Assembly (NCBI GenBank): GCA_002397275.1
Contig: DHAA01000032.1
Coordinates: forward strand, 1 to 22,736
Direction: 5' to 3'
Length of the DNA stretch: 22,736 nt
Source of the DNA: Thermacetogenium sp. UBA4966
GTDB lineage: Bacteria; Bacillota; DSM-12270; Thermacetogeniales; Thermacetogeniaceae
Shown: in pieces, positions 6,213-14,319 of the stretch
How positions within the stretch are numbered: the stretch's first letter is position 1
Layout of the letters: every line of letters starts with the position of its first letter
The notes under the pieces: generated by a model
The model's database searches: none
Told to the model about the DNA's origin: nothing
Seen by the model: the letters and a program-made list of their open reading frames with translations, nothing else
Position numbers and translations under genes: made by a program

Positions 6213-7592
6213 ATGGATCGACTGATCAGATTAGATACCGGTCATCTGGTAAACCCGGGAGGCAAAGGGGAACTGCAGTTTGATTCCGCAACCGTATCGA
6301 CTTTTCAAGAGTTTCAGGATGATCTGCGGGAGAAGCGCTCCCCGATCACCCTTTCTTTTTCAGAGCAGGGGACCATTGCTGAAATAAAATCTGTTGCTAG
6401 GAAGCTGCGGGAAAAATATGAAAATATCCTGGTCCTAGGGATTGGCGGCTCAGCTCTGGGGACCAAGGCCGTTTTGGAGTTTATGAACGGTCCCTATCAT
6501 TACCTGGAGCAGCGCGGCTGCCCGCATATTTTTGTGCTGGATAATATCGACCCGGCCCCCGCGGCTCAGCTGGAACGGCTGCTGGACTTCCGCAAGACAG
6601 CGCTTGTTTACACCAGCAAATCGGGGGCTACTCCCGAGACCGCGGCGAACTTCATTTATTTTTATAAGAAATACAAGGAAGCAGGCGGGGAGGAGAGGGA
6701 TATTGTGATCATCTGCGATGCCCAAGACAATGGAATCAACCGCATCACACGCCAAATGGGCTGCTATGTGTTCCACTTTCCGCCCGCTCTGCAGGGCCGC
6801 TATTCGGTTCTATCGCCGGTGGGCTTTCTCCCGGCAGAACTGGCCGGCATCGACTGCCGGGGTCTTCTGGAGGGCGCCGCGGCTGTGCAGCAGGCGGTGA
6901 CCGCCGCCCCTCCGCAGGAAAATCCGCTCCTGTTTTTAGGCGGTTCTCTTTACGCCTATGCGCAAGAAGGGAGGACCATCCATGTGCTGTTCAACTACAG
7001 CAATCTCCTGGTGGAGTTCGGGTTGTGGTTTATGCAGCTCTGGGCAGAGAGCCTGGGGAAAAAGAAGACGATCAGCGGGGAGCAGGCCAGGGCGCCGGGA
7101 GCTACGCCGCTCTCCTGCCTGGGAGCGACCGACCAGCACTCCCTGCTTCAGTTGTTTAAGGACGGCCCTGCCGACAAGGTCTACGGCTTTGTAAAGATAG
7201 AGCGGCCGCCGCATGACCTGAAAATAGAGGGTGCTTTTTCTGAAATGGAGGAGTATGCTTACTTTGAAGGGCATACGATGCAGGAGCAGCTCCACGTCGA
7301 ACAGCTGGCTACGGAATTGAGCCTGTTCAACGCCGGCCATCCCTGCTACCGGATCACTTTGCCTGAGCCGTGCGCCCCCGCTCTGGGCGCTTTGTTCTAC
7401 TTTTATGAGGCGCTGACCGTCTTCGCCGCTCGTCTGTACGGAGTTAACCCTTATGACCAGCCGGGGGTAGAGGAAGGCAAGGAACAAACCTATGCCATGT
7501 TGGGGAGGGAAGGCTTCCTTTCCCGGAGAGAAGATTACCTGAAGAGGCTGGAAAGATATGAAGAGGGGAGCCGCATTTTTGAGATCCCCTAG
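6213..7592 (+). CDS. pgi: Glucose-6-phosphate isomerase
   Basis: Interconverts glucose-6-phosphate and fructose-6-phosphate in the cytoplasm, the second step of glycolysis. The 459-residue product has the length of the short bacterial PGI class (about 450). It shows the sugar-phosphate-binding LVLGIGGSALGTKAV near residues 75-90, the SKSGATPETAANF phosphate loop near 133-145, and the C-terminal region PALGALFYFYEALTVF followed by GVNPYDQPGVEEGK, which carries the family signature lysine. ATG 6213 is chosen because AAGGTG at 6200-6205 is correctly placed. A GTG at 6153 in the same frame would add 20 residues that do not look like PGI. The gene lies directly upstream of glucokinase, so the pair forms the upper-glycolysis entry. 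Confidence 0.95.
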   Translation: MDRLIRLDTGHLVNPGGKGELQFDSATVSTFQEFQDDLREKRSPITLSFSEQGTIAEIKSVARKLREKYENILVLGIGGSALGTKAVLEFMNGPYHYLEQRGCPHIFVLDNIDPAPAAQLERLLDFRKTALVYTSKSGATPETAANFIYFYKKYKEAGGEERDIVIICDAQDNGINRITRQMGCYVFHFPPALQGRYSVLSPVGFLPAELAGIDCRGLLEGAAAVQQAVTAAPPQENPLLFLGGSLYAYAQEGRTIHVLFNYSNLLVEFGLWFMQLWAESLGKKKTISGEQARAPGATPLSCLGATDQHSLLQLFKDGPADKVYGFVKIERPPHDLKIEGAFSEMEEYAYFEGHTMQEQLHVEQLATELSLFNAGHPCYRITLPEPCAPALGALFYFYEALTVFAARLYGVNPYDQPGVEEGKEQTYAMLGREGFLSRREDYLKRLERYEEGSRIFEIP

Positions 7593-7601
7593 GCGGCAGG
7601 G

Positions 7602-7623
7602 GGGTGGCATGCCCATGCCACCC
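7602..7623 (+). repeat. Perfect hairpin between pgi and glucokinase
   Basis: GGGTGGCATG (7602-7611) and CATGCCACCC (7614-7623) are exact inverted repeats with only two bases between them. There is no T-run, so it is unlikely to terminate transcription. It may act as an mRNA processing or stabilising element within the operon. Confidence 0.6.
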
Positions 7624-7649
7624 GGCGGCATGAGGAAGGGGGGATTTAT

Positions 7650-8618
7650 ATGGACAGTGTCCTGGCTGTGGATCTGGGCGGTACAAAGATCTATGCGGCG
7701 TTGGTGGGGCGGGATGGGAAGATCATCAATGAAGATATATCCCCCACTATGGCTGCTCGCGGCTTTGCGGCCGTAGCCGACCGGATACTGGCCGGCGTGG
7801 ACAGGGTGATGCCGGCGGATGAACGGCCGGCGGGGATCGCCATAGCCGTACCTGCTTTTATTGAGCCTCAAACCGGCAAGGTTATCTACTCCCCTAATTT
7901 AAAATGGCGGAATGTCGATATAAAAAATAGAATAGAGGATGCCCTGGGGCTCCCGGTTTGGCTGGAGAACGACGCCAACCTGGCCGCTCTTGGCGAGCAC
8001 CGCTGCGGGGCGGGGCGGAATTATGATGATTTGGTTTATATCACGGTGAGTACCGGGGTAGGCGGCGGCCTGATTCTAGGAGGAAAGCTTTATGGCGGCG
8101 CTTTTGGAGGGGCCGGGGAGTTCGGGCATATGACCGTTGACGCCGACGGGCCGGCGTGTTCCTGTGAAAACAGGGGGTGCCTGGAGGGGCTGGCCTCAGG
8201 ATGTGCCATCAGCAGGGACGCCCGCCGGCTGGCTGAGTCCGGGAAGGGACGCGGTATTTTGTCTCTTGCCGGCAGCATGGAAGGGATCGACGCCCGGGTT
8301 GTCGGCCAGGCAGCCGCAGATGGGGATGCTGAGGCCGGGGAGGTGCTGGCTCAAGCCGGCCGCTATTTAGGGATTGCCATCGCTAATGTCGCCAACCTCC
8401 TTAATCCCGGAATTTTTATCATCGGCGGCGGAGTGGCCTGCGGTGTGGGCGGATTTATTTTGGATTCCGCTCGAGAAGAGGCCTATCGGCGCACATACCC
8501 CCCCTATCGCTCATTTCTAAAGATCGTCCCGGCTGCGTTAGGGCCGCGGTCGGGAATTTTGGGAGCCGCGGCGTATGCCTGGGAGCAAATAGAAGCGCTG
8601 CAGAACGGCGGTAAATAG
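7650..8618 (+). CDS. glk: ROK-family glucokinase
   Basis: Phosphorylates glucose with ATP to glucose-6-phosphate, supplying the isomerase encoded just upstream. The 322-residue product has the ROK plan: N-terminal phosphate loop LAVDLGGTKIYAALV, the sugar-binding and catalytic ENDANLAALGE region near residue 108, the VSTGVGGGLILGGKLYGG signature, and the zinc motif GHMTVDADGPACSCENRGCLE. In that motif the usual CxCG reads CxCE; the three cysteines are present. Start is ATG 7650 after a purine-rich AGGAAGGGGGG. The specificity for glucose rather than another sugar (ROK proteins also include mannose and N-acetyl-sugar kinases) is inferred from the pgi neighbour. No DNA-binding domain is present, so it is a kinase and not a ROK repressor. 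Confidence 0.88.
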   Translation: MDSVLAVDLGGTKIYAALVGRDGKIINEDISPTMAARGFAAVADRILAGVDRVMPADERPAGIAIAVPAFIEPQTGKVIYSPNLKWRNVDIKNRIEDALGLPVWLENDANLAALGEHRCGAGRNYDDLVYITVSTGVGGGLILGGKLYGGAFGGAGEFGHMTVDADGPACSCENRGCLEGLASGCAISRDARRLAESGKGRGILSLAGSMEGIDARVVGQAAADGDAEAGEVLAQAGRYLGIAIANVANLLNPGIFIIGGGVACGVGGFILDSAREEAYRRTYPPYRSFLKIVPAALGPRSGILGAAAYAWEQIEALQNGGK

Positions 8619-8650
8619 AATAGAAGCAGAAAAGGAAAGGGAGAGGTAAG

Positions 8651-9541
8651 ATGGCTGAAAAAGAAATGATTCGCCTGTTAATCGTCACAGGGCTTTCCGG
8701 GGCGGGAAAGACCCAAGCGATCAGATCTCTGGAGGATTTGGGCTTTTTCTGTGTCGATAACCTCCCGCCGCTGCTGATCCCCAAAATAACCGAGCTCTGC
8801 CAGCAATCGGGGGGGAAGGTGAAACGCGTAGCCCTCGTCATGGATGTGCGGGGTTCCCTCTTGTTCGGTTCTTTAGACGAGGAGCTGCGCAAACTGTCCC
8901 AACAGGGGATCAGGTATGAAATACTGTTTCTCGAGGCTTCCGATGCTGTTCTGGTCAGGCGCTATAAGGAATCCCGCCGTCAGCACCCCCTGGAGGAGGA
9001 CGGATCGATACTGGAGGCGATCAGCGCCGAGCGGGAGCGGCTCCAAGAACTGCGGGGAGCGGCCAACATTATCCTGGATACCACAGAGATGACTGTACAC
9101 GATTTGAAAAAGAGCCTCACAGAGAAATTTGCGGACCCGGAGCAGGGAACGCTTTTTTCCATCAATATGGTCTCTTTCGGCTATAAATATGGGATACCCC
9201 TCGACGCGGACCTGGTGATGGATGTTCGCTTTCTTCCCAACCCCAACTATGTTGAAGAGTTGAAAAACCATACGGGCCTTGATCAGCGGGTTGTCGAATA
9301 TATATTTTCCTATAAGGAAACCGAGGATTTTCTGCGGCTGTACGGAGATCTCCTCTCTTTTGTCATGCCTTTTTATATCAGGGAAGGGAAAACGCGTCTC
9401 GTCGTGGCTATCGGCTGCACCGGCGGACATCACAGATCGGTGGCTTTGGCTGAGTTCCTGGCGGCCCGCTTGCGGCCGGACTATCAGGTGCAGGTTCACC
9501 ACAGGGATATTTCCCGGGGAAAGGCAGCTGAGAGAAAATGA
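8651..9541 (+). CDS. rapZ: RapZ/YvcJ-family nucleotide-binding protein
   Basis: The 296-residue product has an N-terminal P-loop (VTGLSGAGKTQAIRSLE, residues about 12-28), a DxxG-like region VMDVRG, and the conserved C-terminal RapZ domain ending RLVVAIGCTGGHHRSVALAEFL. In Enterobacteria RapZ guides RNase E to the GlmZ RNA. In Gram-positives the homologue YvcJ binds and hydrolyses ATP/GTP and its exact target is less clear. The gene overlaps yvcK by four bases (ATGA), so they are translationally coupled. The rapZ-yvcK-whiA order is a well-known conserved block in Bacillota and Actinomycetota. The start ATG 8651 follows GGGAGAGG. It lies 32 bases after glucokinase and probably shares its transcript. 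Confidence 0.95.
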   Translation: MAEKEMIRLLIVTGLSGAGKTQAIRSLEDLGFFCVDNLPPLLIPKITELCQQSGGKVKRVALVMDVRGSLLFGSLDEELRKLSQQGIRYEILFLEASDAVLVRRYKESRRQHPLEEDGSILEAISAERERLQELRGAANIILDTTEMTVHDLKKSLTEKFADPEQGTLFSINMVSFGYKYGIPLDADLVMDVRFLPNPNYVEELKNHTGLDQRVVEYIFSYKETEDFLRLYGDLLSFVMPFYIREGKTRLVVAIGCTGGHHRSVALAEFLAARLRPDYQVQVHHRDISRGKAAERK

Positions 9542-10545
9542 GGCTGCAGGGGTTAATAGGTTCCTGCACCCGTTTTTTCCACAGCCGCTTCTTAAAGCGC
9601 GGGCCTCGCATCGCGGCAATTGGAGGCGGTACGGGCCTGCCTGTTCTGCTGAGGGGGCTGAAAAAATATACGGCCAATATCACCGCTATTGTCACAGTCG
9701 CTGACGACGGGGGGAGTTCGGGAAGGCTGAGAGGTGATTTTGGTATCCTGCCTCCGGGTGATATCCGCAACTGCCTGCTGGCCCTGGCGGAAACGGAATC
9801 CCTTATGGAGAAGCTGTTTAATTACCGTTTTGGACAGGGAGAGGGATTAGCCGGGCACAGTCTGGGCAATCTGCTGATCGCCGCGCTGACCGAGATCACC
9901 GGTGATTTTCAAACCGCCGTCAAGGAGGCGAGCCATGTTTTGAAGGTGCGCGGCAAGGTGTTCCCCTCCACGCTGGAACAGGTGACTCTGGGCGCGGAGC
10001 TTGCGGACGGCACGCATGTCTTCGGGGAAAGCAAGATCCCCCAGGCGGGCATTCCTTTGCAGCGCGTCTTTTTAACTCCGGCATCCTGCAAAGCGGTACC
10101 GGAGGCGGTCGCCGCCATTCAGCAGGCGGATCTGATCTTGCTGGGGCCGGGCAGCCTGTTTACCAGTGTGATGCCCAATCTGCTGGTTCCGGGGATAGCG
10201 GCAGCCTTGAAGCAGTCGCGGGCCGTTAAATGCTATATCTGCAATATTATGACTCAGCCTGGAGAGACTACCGATTATAAGGCCTCCGATCACCTATCCG
10301 CTATCTTCAATCATGTGGGAGATAATCTGGTTGATTTTATAATCGTCAATAATAAAAGTGTGGCGCAGGATAACCTAAACAAATATGCCAGAGAAGGGGC
10401 CGCTCCGGTTGTCGCCGATCAGGGCGCTCTGCGTAAAATGGGAGTGCGTGTCCTGAGGGGAGATTTTTTGGATACACAGGAGTTGGTGCGCCATGACCCT
10501 CAGAAACTTGCTCGCGCTGTTCTCTACCTGGCTGATAAAAGGTGA
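9538..10545 (+). CDS. yvcK: YvcK-family gluconeogenesis/cell-envelope factor
   Basis: The 335-residue product is a YvcK/CofD-like protein. It carries the glycine-rich IAAIGGGTGLPVLLRGL motif near residues 24-40, then IVTVADDGGSSGRLR, GDIRNCLLALA and GQGEGLAGHSLGNLLIAAL. In Bacillus and Listeria it binds UDP-sugars and is needed for growth on gluconeogenic carbon sources and for proper cell-wall growth. Before the core there is an approximately 20-residue basic extension (RLQGLIGSCTRFFHSRFLKR) which may be cytoplasmic or membrane-facing. The ATG at 9538 overlaps the rapZ stop in ATGA. whiA starts seven bases after it. Its place next to glycolytic genes fits the carbon-flux role known for the family. 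Confidence 0.94.
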   Translation: MRLQGLIGSCTRFFHSRFLKRGPRIAAIGGGTGLPVLLRGLKKYTANITAIVTVADDGGSSGRLRGDFGILPPGDIRNCLLALAETESLMEKLFNYRFGQGEGLAGHSLGNLLIAALTEITGDFQTAVKEASHVLKVRGKVFPSTLEQVTLGAELADGTHVFGESKIPQAGIPLQRVFLTPASCKAVPEAVAAIQQADLILLGPGSLFTSVMPNLLVPGIAAALKQSRAVKCYICNIMTQPGETTDYKASDHLSAIFNHVGDNLVDFIIVNNKSVAQDNLNKYAREGAAPVVADQGALRKMGVRVLRGDFLDTQELVRHDPQKLARAVLYLADKR

Positions 10546-10551
10546 TGGAAG

Positions 10552-11499
10552 ATGTCTTTTTCTATGCAGATCAAAGAAGAAACGGCGCGCTTGCCTCTGC
10601 GGCGCGCCTGCTGTCTGAGAGCGGAGCTGGCCGCATTCGCGCGCAGCCTGGGGGCTGTGCGTCTGGGAAAGCGGAAAACACTGATGATGGCAACAGAACT
10701 TCCGGCAGTGGCGCGCCGTATCTTTATGCTCTCCAAAAACCTGGGGTGGAACAGGGTGATCGTCATTCGCAAGTATTCCAGGCCGCGCCGCCGGCGTTTG
10801 TTTAGCGTTCAAGTCAATCTGGAGCAGCAGCAGCACTCTTTGCTCCAGGAATTGGGCTTTGCCGACGGCAGGATGATGCTCCGCGATTCCCTTGACCCGC
10901 GCATCCTGGAGAAAGACTGCTGTAAAAAGGCATTTCTGCGAGGGTGTTTTTTAGGGTGCGGGTTTCTGGCGCCCCCTTCACGCTCCTATCACCTGGAGCT
11001 TTTTTTCAAAACCCATGAGGGGGCCGGGGAAGCGGTGGAAACCATGGCCTGCTTCGGTTTGACGCCGACCTGCAGAGAGCGCCGCGGCGGGGATGACGTT
11101 TATCTCAAGGATGCTGATCAGGTGTCGGAATTCTTGCGCATCATCGAATCTCACCAGGGGGTTCTTCAGTTTGAAAACTGCCGTGTGCTTAAAAATATGC
11201 GCAACCAGGTCAACAGACAGGTGAATTGCGAGACAGCCAACATGAATAAGTCTGTGGAGGCCGGCCTCAAGCAGGTTGCGGTGATCAAGGAGATCGATTC
11301 TCTGGCGGGGCGGTCCATCCTGCCCCCCGCTCTGCGGGAACTGGCTGAAATCCGCCTTAATTACCCGGAGGCAAGCCTGAAGGAACTCGGCAAACTGCTT
11401 TCGCCTCCGCTCAGCAAATCCGGAGTCAATCACCGTTTCCGCGAGCTCTCCAGGATCGCGGATCAGCTGCGAAAAAAGCAGCAGAATCTGAGCCGATAG
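10552..11499 (+). CDS. whiA: WhiA DNA-binding protein
   Basis: The 315-residue product has the WhiA layout: an N-terminal LAGLIDADG-homing-endonuclease-like fold without nuclease activity (starting MSFSMQIKEETARLP, then FLRGCFLGCGFLAPPSRSYHLEL), and a C-terminal helix-turn-helix (YPEASLKELGKLL, then SKSGVNHRFRELSRIA). WhiA controls sporulation septation in Streptomyces. In Bacillus it affects cell division and chromosome segregation. The ATG at 10552 follows AAGGTGATGGAAG. In many Bacillota an HPr-like gene (crh) follows whiA. Here the next gene is rpoN instead, after 105 bases with only a 23-codon frame of no recognised identity. Confidence 0.95.
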   Translation: MSFSMQIKEETARLPLRRACCLRAELAAFARSLGAVRLGKRKTLMMATELPAVARRIFMLSKNLGWNRVIVIRKYSRPRRRRLFSVQVNLEQQQHSLLQELGFADGRMMLRDSLDPRILEKDCCKKAFLRGCFLGCGFLAPPSRSYHLELFFKTHEGAGEAVETMACFGLTPTCRERRGGDDVYLKDADQVSEFLRIIESHQGVLQFENCRVLKNMRNQVNRQVNCETANMNKSVEAGLKQVAVIKEIDSLAGRSILPPALRELAEIRLNYPEASLKELGKLLSPPLSKSGVNHRFRELSRIADQLRKKQQNLSR

Positions 11500-11604
11500 C
11501 ATGAGTGATCCCGAGAACTGCATGACCTTATTAGCAGAGGAAGCAGGAATCCTCCCCGGCGACAGAGAATAGTTATATTGGAAGAAAGGGGGGTGGGAAA
11601 TTAG

Positions 11605-13011
11605 ATGCGCTTGAGCTATGGGATGAAACTGGAACAGACACAGAAGCTGATTATGACTCCGGAACTGCGCCAGGCAATAATGGTACTGCAGATGTCGGCA
11701 ATGGACCTGGCCCAGTACGTGGAAAATGCCATGCAGGAAAACCCTCTTCTGGAGGTAAAAGAAGAAGAAAAAGAAGCTGAGGAAACGGAGCCTTTAAAAG
11801 AAGAAAAAGATGATTTTGCTGAGGAGTGGTGCGATTACCTCGCCGAATGCGGCCAGATCGAACGATTTTTTGACCGCTCCGCGGAGCATCAAGAGAAGGA
11901 ACGCTACAACCTTGAACATTTTGTCGCCCAGGTTCCCAGCCTGCAGGATCACCTCTACTTTCAGCTGGGGCTTAATCTCTCCGACCCAAAGCAGATAGCG
12001 ATCGGAGAATTTCTTATCGGCAACATCAATGACCGCGGGTACTTGATTATCGGACTGGATGAGGTGCAAAAGATATCAGGATGCAGTATGCAGGAGATCG
12101 AAGGGGTTTTAAGGGTCATTCAATCTTTTGATCCCCCTGGGGTAGGCGCCCGCAATCTGCAGGAGTGTCTGCTGATTCAGCTGGAACAGCAGAGCAAGCG
12201 CACCCCGGTCATAGAAAAGATTATACGCCACTTCCTGGATGATCTCGCTAACGGCAACCTGCTCAAAATCGCCGCCTCCACAGGACTCACAGTACAGTTA
12301 GTACAGCATGAAGTAGATCTTATAAAATCATTGGAGCCAATACCGGGGCGCAATTTCTCCCGTCCCGGGGAAAACCGCTATATTTCACCGGATGTGGTGG
12401 TAGAGAAGGTCAACGGCGAGTATGTAATTCTTGTCAACGATATCGCCGTACCCCGTTTGATGATCAACCGCCATTACCAGCTGATGATCAAGCACAAGAA
12501 CTCCTGTGACCCGGGGACAGTTGAATTTATTCAGAATAAGATGAAATCAGCTCTGTGGCTGATTCGCAGCATAGAGCAGAGAAGAATGACCCTCTGCCGG
12601 GTTGTCCAGTGCATTGTGGACCGCCAGTTGGAATTTTTGGAGAAGGGCGTCAAGTACTTGAAGCCGCTTAACCTCAAGCAGATCGCCGAGACCGCGGAGC
12701 TGCATGAGTCCACTGTGAGCAGAGCCACCGCCAATAAATACATCCAGACCCCCCAGGGCCTCTTTGAAATTAAATTCTTTTTTAACAGCGGCGTGGAGAA
12801 TGTCGCTGCCGGTGAAATGGTGGCTGCGGAAAGCATTAAGCATGTTTTGAAAGAGATGATCAGCGGCGAGGATCCCTATGAGCCCTTCAGCGACCAGCAG
12901 CTCTGCGAGCAGCTGCAGGCCAAAGGCGTCAACATCGCCAGGAGGACGATCGCTAAATACAGGAAGGAAATCGGGGTTCCCTCCATGCGGCAGCGCAAGC
13001 GCTATCGATGA
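11605..13011 (+). CDS. rpoN: RNA polymerase sigma-54 factor
   Basis: The 468-residue product directs RNA polymerase to -24/-12 promoters and needs an enhancer-binding ATPase to start transcription. Region I is glutamine/leucine-rich (LEQTQKLIMTPELRQAIMVLQ), followed by an acidic region II (LEVKEEEKEAEETEPLKEE), the core-binding region, a helix-turn-helix (LKQIAETAELHESTVSRA) and the C-terminal RpoN box ARRTIAKYRKE, which differs slightly from ARRTVAKYRE. Start ATG 11605 follows AAAGGGGGGTG. No enhancer-binding protein is encoded in the window, and I saw no clear -24/-12 promoter upstream of the genes here. Its position between whiA and gap recalls Clostridia, where rpoN often precedes the glycolytic operon. 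Confidence 0.96.
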   Translation: MRLSYGMKLEQTQKLIMTPELRQAIMVLQMSAMDLAQYVENAMQENPLLEVKEEEKEAEETEPLKEEKDDFAEEWCDYLAECGQIERFFDRSAEHQEKERYNLEHFVAQVPSLQDHLYFQLGLNLSDPKQIAIGEFLIGNINDRGYLIIGLDEVQKISGCSMQEIEGVLRVIQSFDPPGVGARNLQECLLIQLEQQSKRTPVIEKIIRHFLDDLANGNLLKIAASTGLTVQLVQHEVDLIKSLEPIPGRNFSRPGENRYISPDVVVEKVNGEYVILVNDIAVPRLMINRHYQLMIKHKNSCDPGTVEFIQNKMKSALWLIRSIEQRRMTLCRVVQCIVDRQLEFLEKGVKYLKPLNLKQIAETAELHESTVSRATANKYIQTPQGLFEIKFFFNSGVENVAAGEMVAAESIKHVLKEMISGEDPYEPFSDQQLCEQLQAKGVNIARRTIAKYRKEIGVPSMRQRKRYR

Positions 13012-13021
13012 CTAGATATAG

Positions 13022-13053
13022 GGTTCAATAGACCTTCAGATGTCTATTCAACC
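13022..13053 (+). repeat. Hairpin directly after rpoN
   Basis: GGTTCAATAGAC (13022-13033) pairs with GTCTATTCAACC (13042-13053) with one C-C mismatch and an 8-base loop. It lacks a T-run, but sits just ahead of the true terminator and may aid RNA 3' end stability. Confidence 0.55.
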
Positions 13054-13073
13054 ATACAAAATAATAATCTTTT

Positions 13074-13098
13074 AGGCGCAGTTATGCGCCTTTTTTTG
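13074..13098 (+). terminator. Intrinsic terminator after rpoN
   Basis: AGGCGCA (13074-13080) and TGCGCCT (13085-13091) form a perfect 7-bp stem with a GTTA loop, followed by seven or eight T residues. It separates the rapZ-yvcK-whiA-rpoN transcript from the gap operon. Confidence 0.9.
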
Positions 13099-13108
13099 TT
13101 GAACTGGG

Positions 13109-13136
13109 TTGCATTGCCAATCAAATAGTATATAAT
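13109..13136 (+). promoter_or_regulatory. Promoter of the glycolytic operon
   Basis: TTGCAT (13109-13114), a 16-base spacer and a perfect TATAAT (13131-13136) lie 155 bases before gap. A second TATAAT at 13201 has no acceptable -35. No CggR gene or recognised CggR operator is present, so the mode of control in the long leader is unknown. Confidence 0.6.
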
Positions 13137-13290
13137 TTTAAGTGAAATGTTATGTATTATATGGGCCGTTTTGATTAATTCTACAGCAGAATATGACCTA
13201 TATAATGCAGGGATAGTTTACATACTATGAGTAGGGAACCGGTGTCTGTTTTATCACTCTATCGCAAATTTTGAAGGGAGGATTTTTTTG

Positions 13291-14298
13291 ATGGCTGTTC
13301 GGGTGGGAATTAACGGTTTTGGAAGGATCGGCAGGCTGGTTTTGCGCGCGGCCCTGAATAACGAGGGGATCGATGTCGCTGCGGTTAACGACCTGACCGA
13401 CGCGGCGACAAACGCGCATCTCTTTAAATATGATTCTGTACACGGGACGTTTCCGGGCGCCGTGGAGGCCGGGGAGAATGAGATTACGATCAATGGCCGG
13501 CCGATTAAGGTTTATTCTGAAAAGGATCCCCAGAAAATCCCCTGGGGCGATTTGGGGGTAGAGATAGTTATTGAAGGGACAGGGGTTTTCCGGGATAAGG
13601 AAAAAGCCTCCGCCCACCTGAAAGCAGGGGCAAAAAAGGTGATTATCACCGCTCCGGCCAAGAATGAAGACCTGACGATCGTTATGGGGGTCAATGAAAA
13701 CAAGTATGACCCCGCCCGTCATCACATTATTTCCAATGCTTCCTGCACCACCAACTGCCTGGCGCCTGTCGCCAAGGTGCTCAATGATAATTTCGTCATT
13801 AAGCGCGGCTTGATGACCACGACTCATGCCTATACGAACGATCAACGGGTTTTGGACCTCGCTCATAAGGACCTGCGCCGCGCCCGCGCCGCCGCTCAGT
13901 CTATGATACCGACGACCACCGGCGCCGCTAAAGCTGTTGCGCTGGTTTTACCCGAGCTGAAGGGGAAGCTGACCGGGATCGCGGTTCGTGTGCCGACTCC
14001 CAACGTCTCTCTGGTGGATCTGGTCACAGAGCTGGAAAAACAGGCGGAGGCGGAGGATATCAACCGGGCTTTCCAGGAGGCGGCGCAGGGGAGCCTCAAA
14101 GGAATCCTGGCCTACTCAGATCTGCCCCTTGTCTCCAGGGACTATAACGGCGACTCCCACTCGGCGATTGTGGACGGACCCTGCACAATGGTCATGGGCG
14201 GGAATCTGGCCAAGGTCTTTGCCTGGTATGATAATGAGTGGGCATATTCCGTGCGGGTTGTCGACTGCGCCCTCTTTGTGGCGAGCAAGGGCCTGTAA
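13291..14298 (+). CDS. gap: Glyceraldehyde-3-phosphate dehydrogenase (NAD-type)
   Basis: Oxidises glyceraldehyde-3-phosphate to 1,3-bisphosphoglycerate with NAD+ in the cytoplasm. The 335-residue product has the Rossmann motif VGINGFGRIGRLVLRA, the active-site signature SNASCTTNCLAPVAKVL with the catalytic cysteine, and the C-terminal WYDNEWAYSVRVVD. The sequence AVNDLTDAATNAHLFKYD after the second strand carries Asp then Leu-Thr, as in glycolytic NAD-specific GapA rather than the NADP-leaning GapB. ATG 13291 is preferred over the TTG at 13288; AAGGGAGG at 13275-13282 fits it. It is the first gene of the operon gap-pgk-tpi-gpmI-eno. Confidence 0.96.
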   Translation: MAVRVGINGFGRIGRLVLRAALNNEGIDVAAVNDLTDAATNAHLFKYDSVHGTFPGAVEAGENEITINGRPIKVYSEKDPQKIPWGDLGVEIVIEGTGVFRDKEKASAHLKAGAKKVIITAPAKNEDLTIVMGVNENKYDPARHHIISNASCTTNCLAPVAKVLNDNFVIKRGLMTTTHAYTNDQRVLDLAHKDLRRARAAAQSMIPTTTGAAKAVALVLPELKGKLTGIAVRVPTPNVSLVDLVTELEKQAEAEDINRAFQEAAQGSLKGILAYSDLPLVSRDYNGDSHSAIVDGPCTMVMGGNLAKVFAWYDNEWAYSVRVVDCALFVASKGL

Positions 14299-14319
14299 GG
14301 GAAAGGCGAGGTGACCCAA

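Noticed and set aside
6936..7871. Long minus-strand frame across pgi and glk
   Set aside because: Shadow frame caused by the high GC codon bias of two well-supported plus-strand genes.
11501..11572. 23-codon frame between whiA and rpoN (starts MSDPENC)
   Set aside because: No ribosome binding site and no recognised relation to crh/HPr or any other protein. Probably chance or an unreadable remnant.
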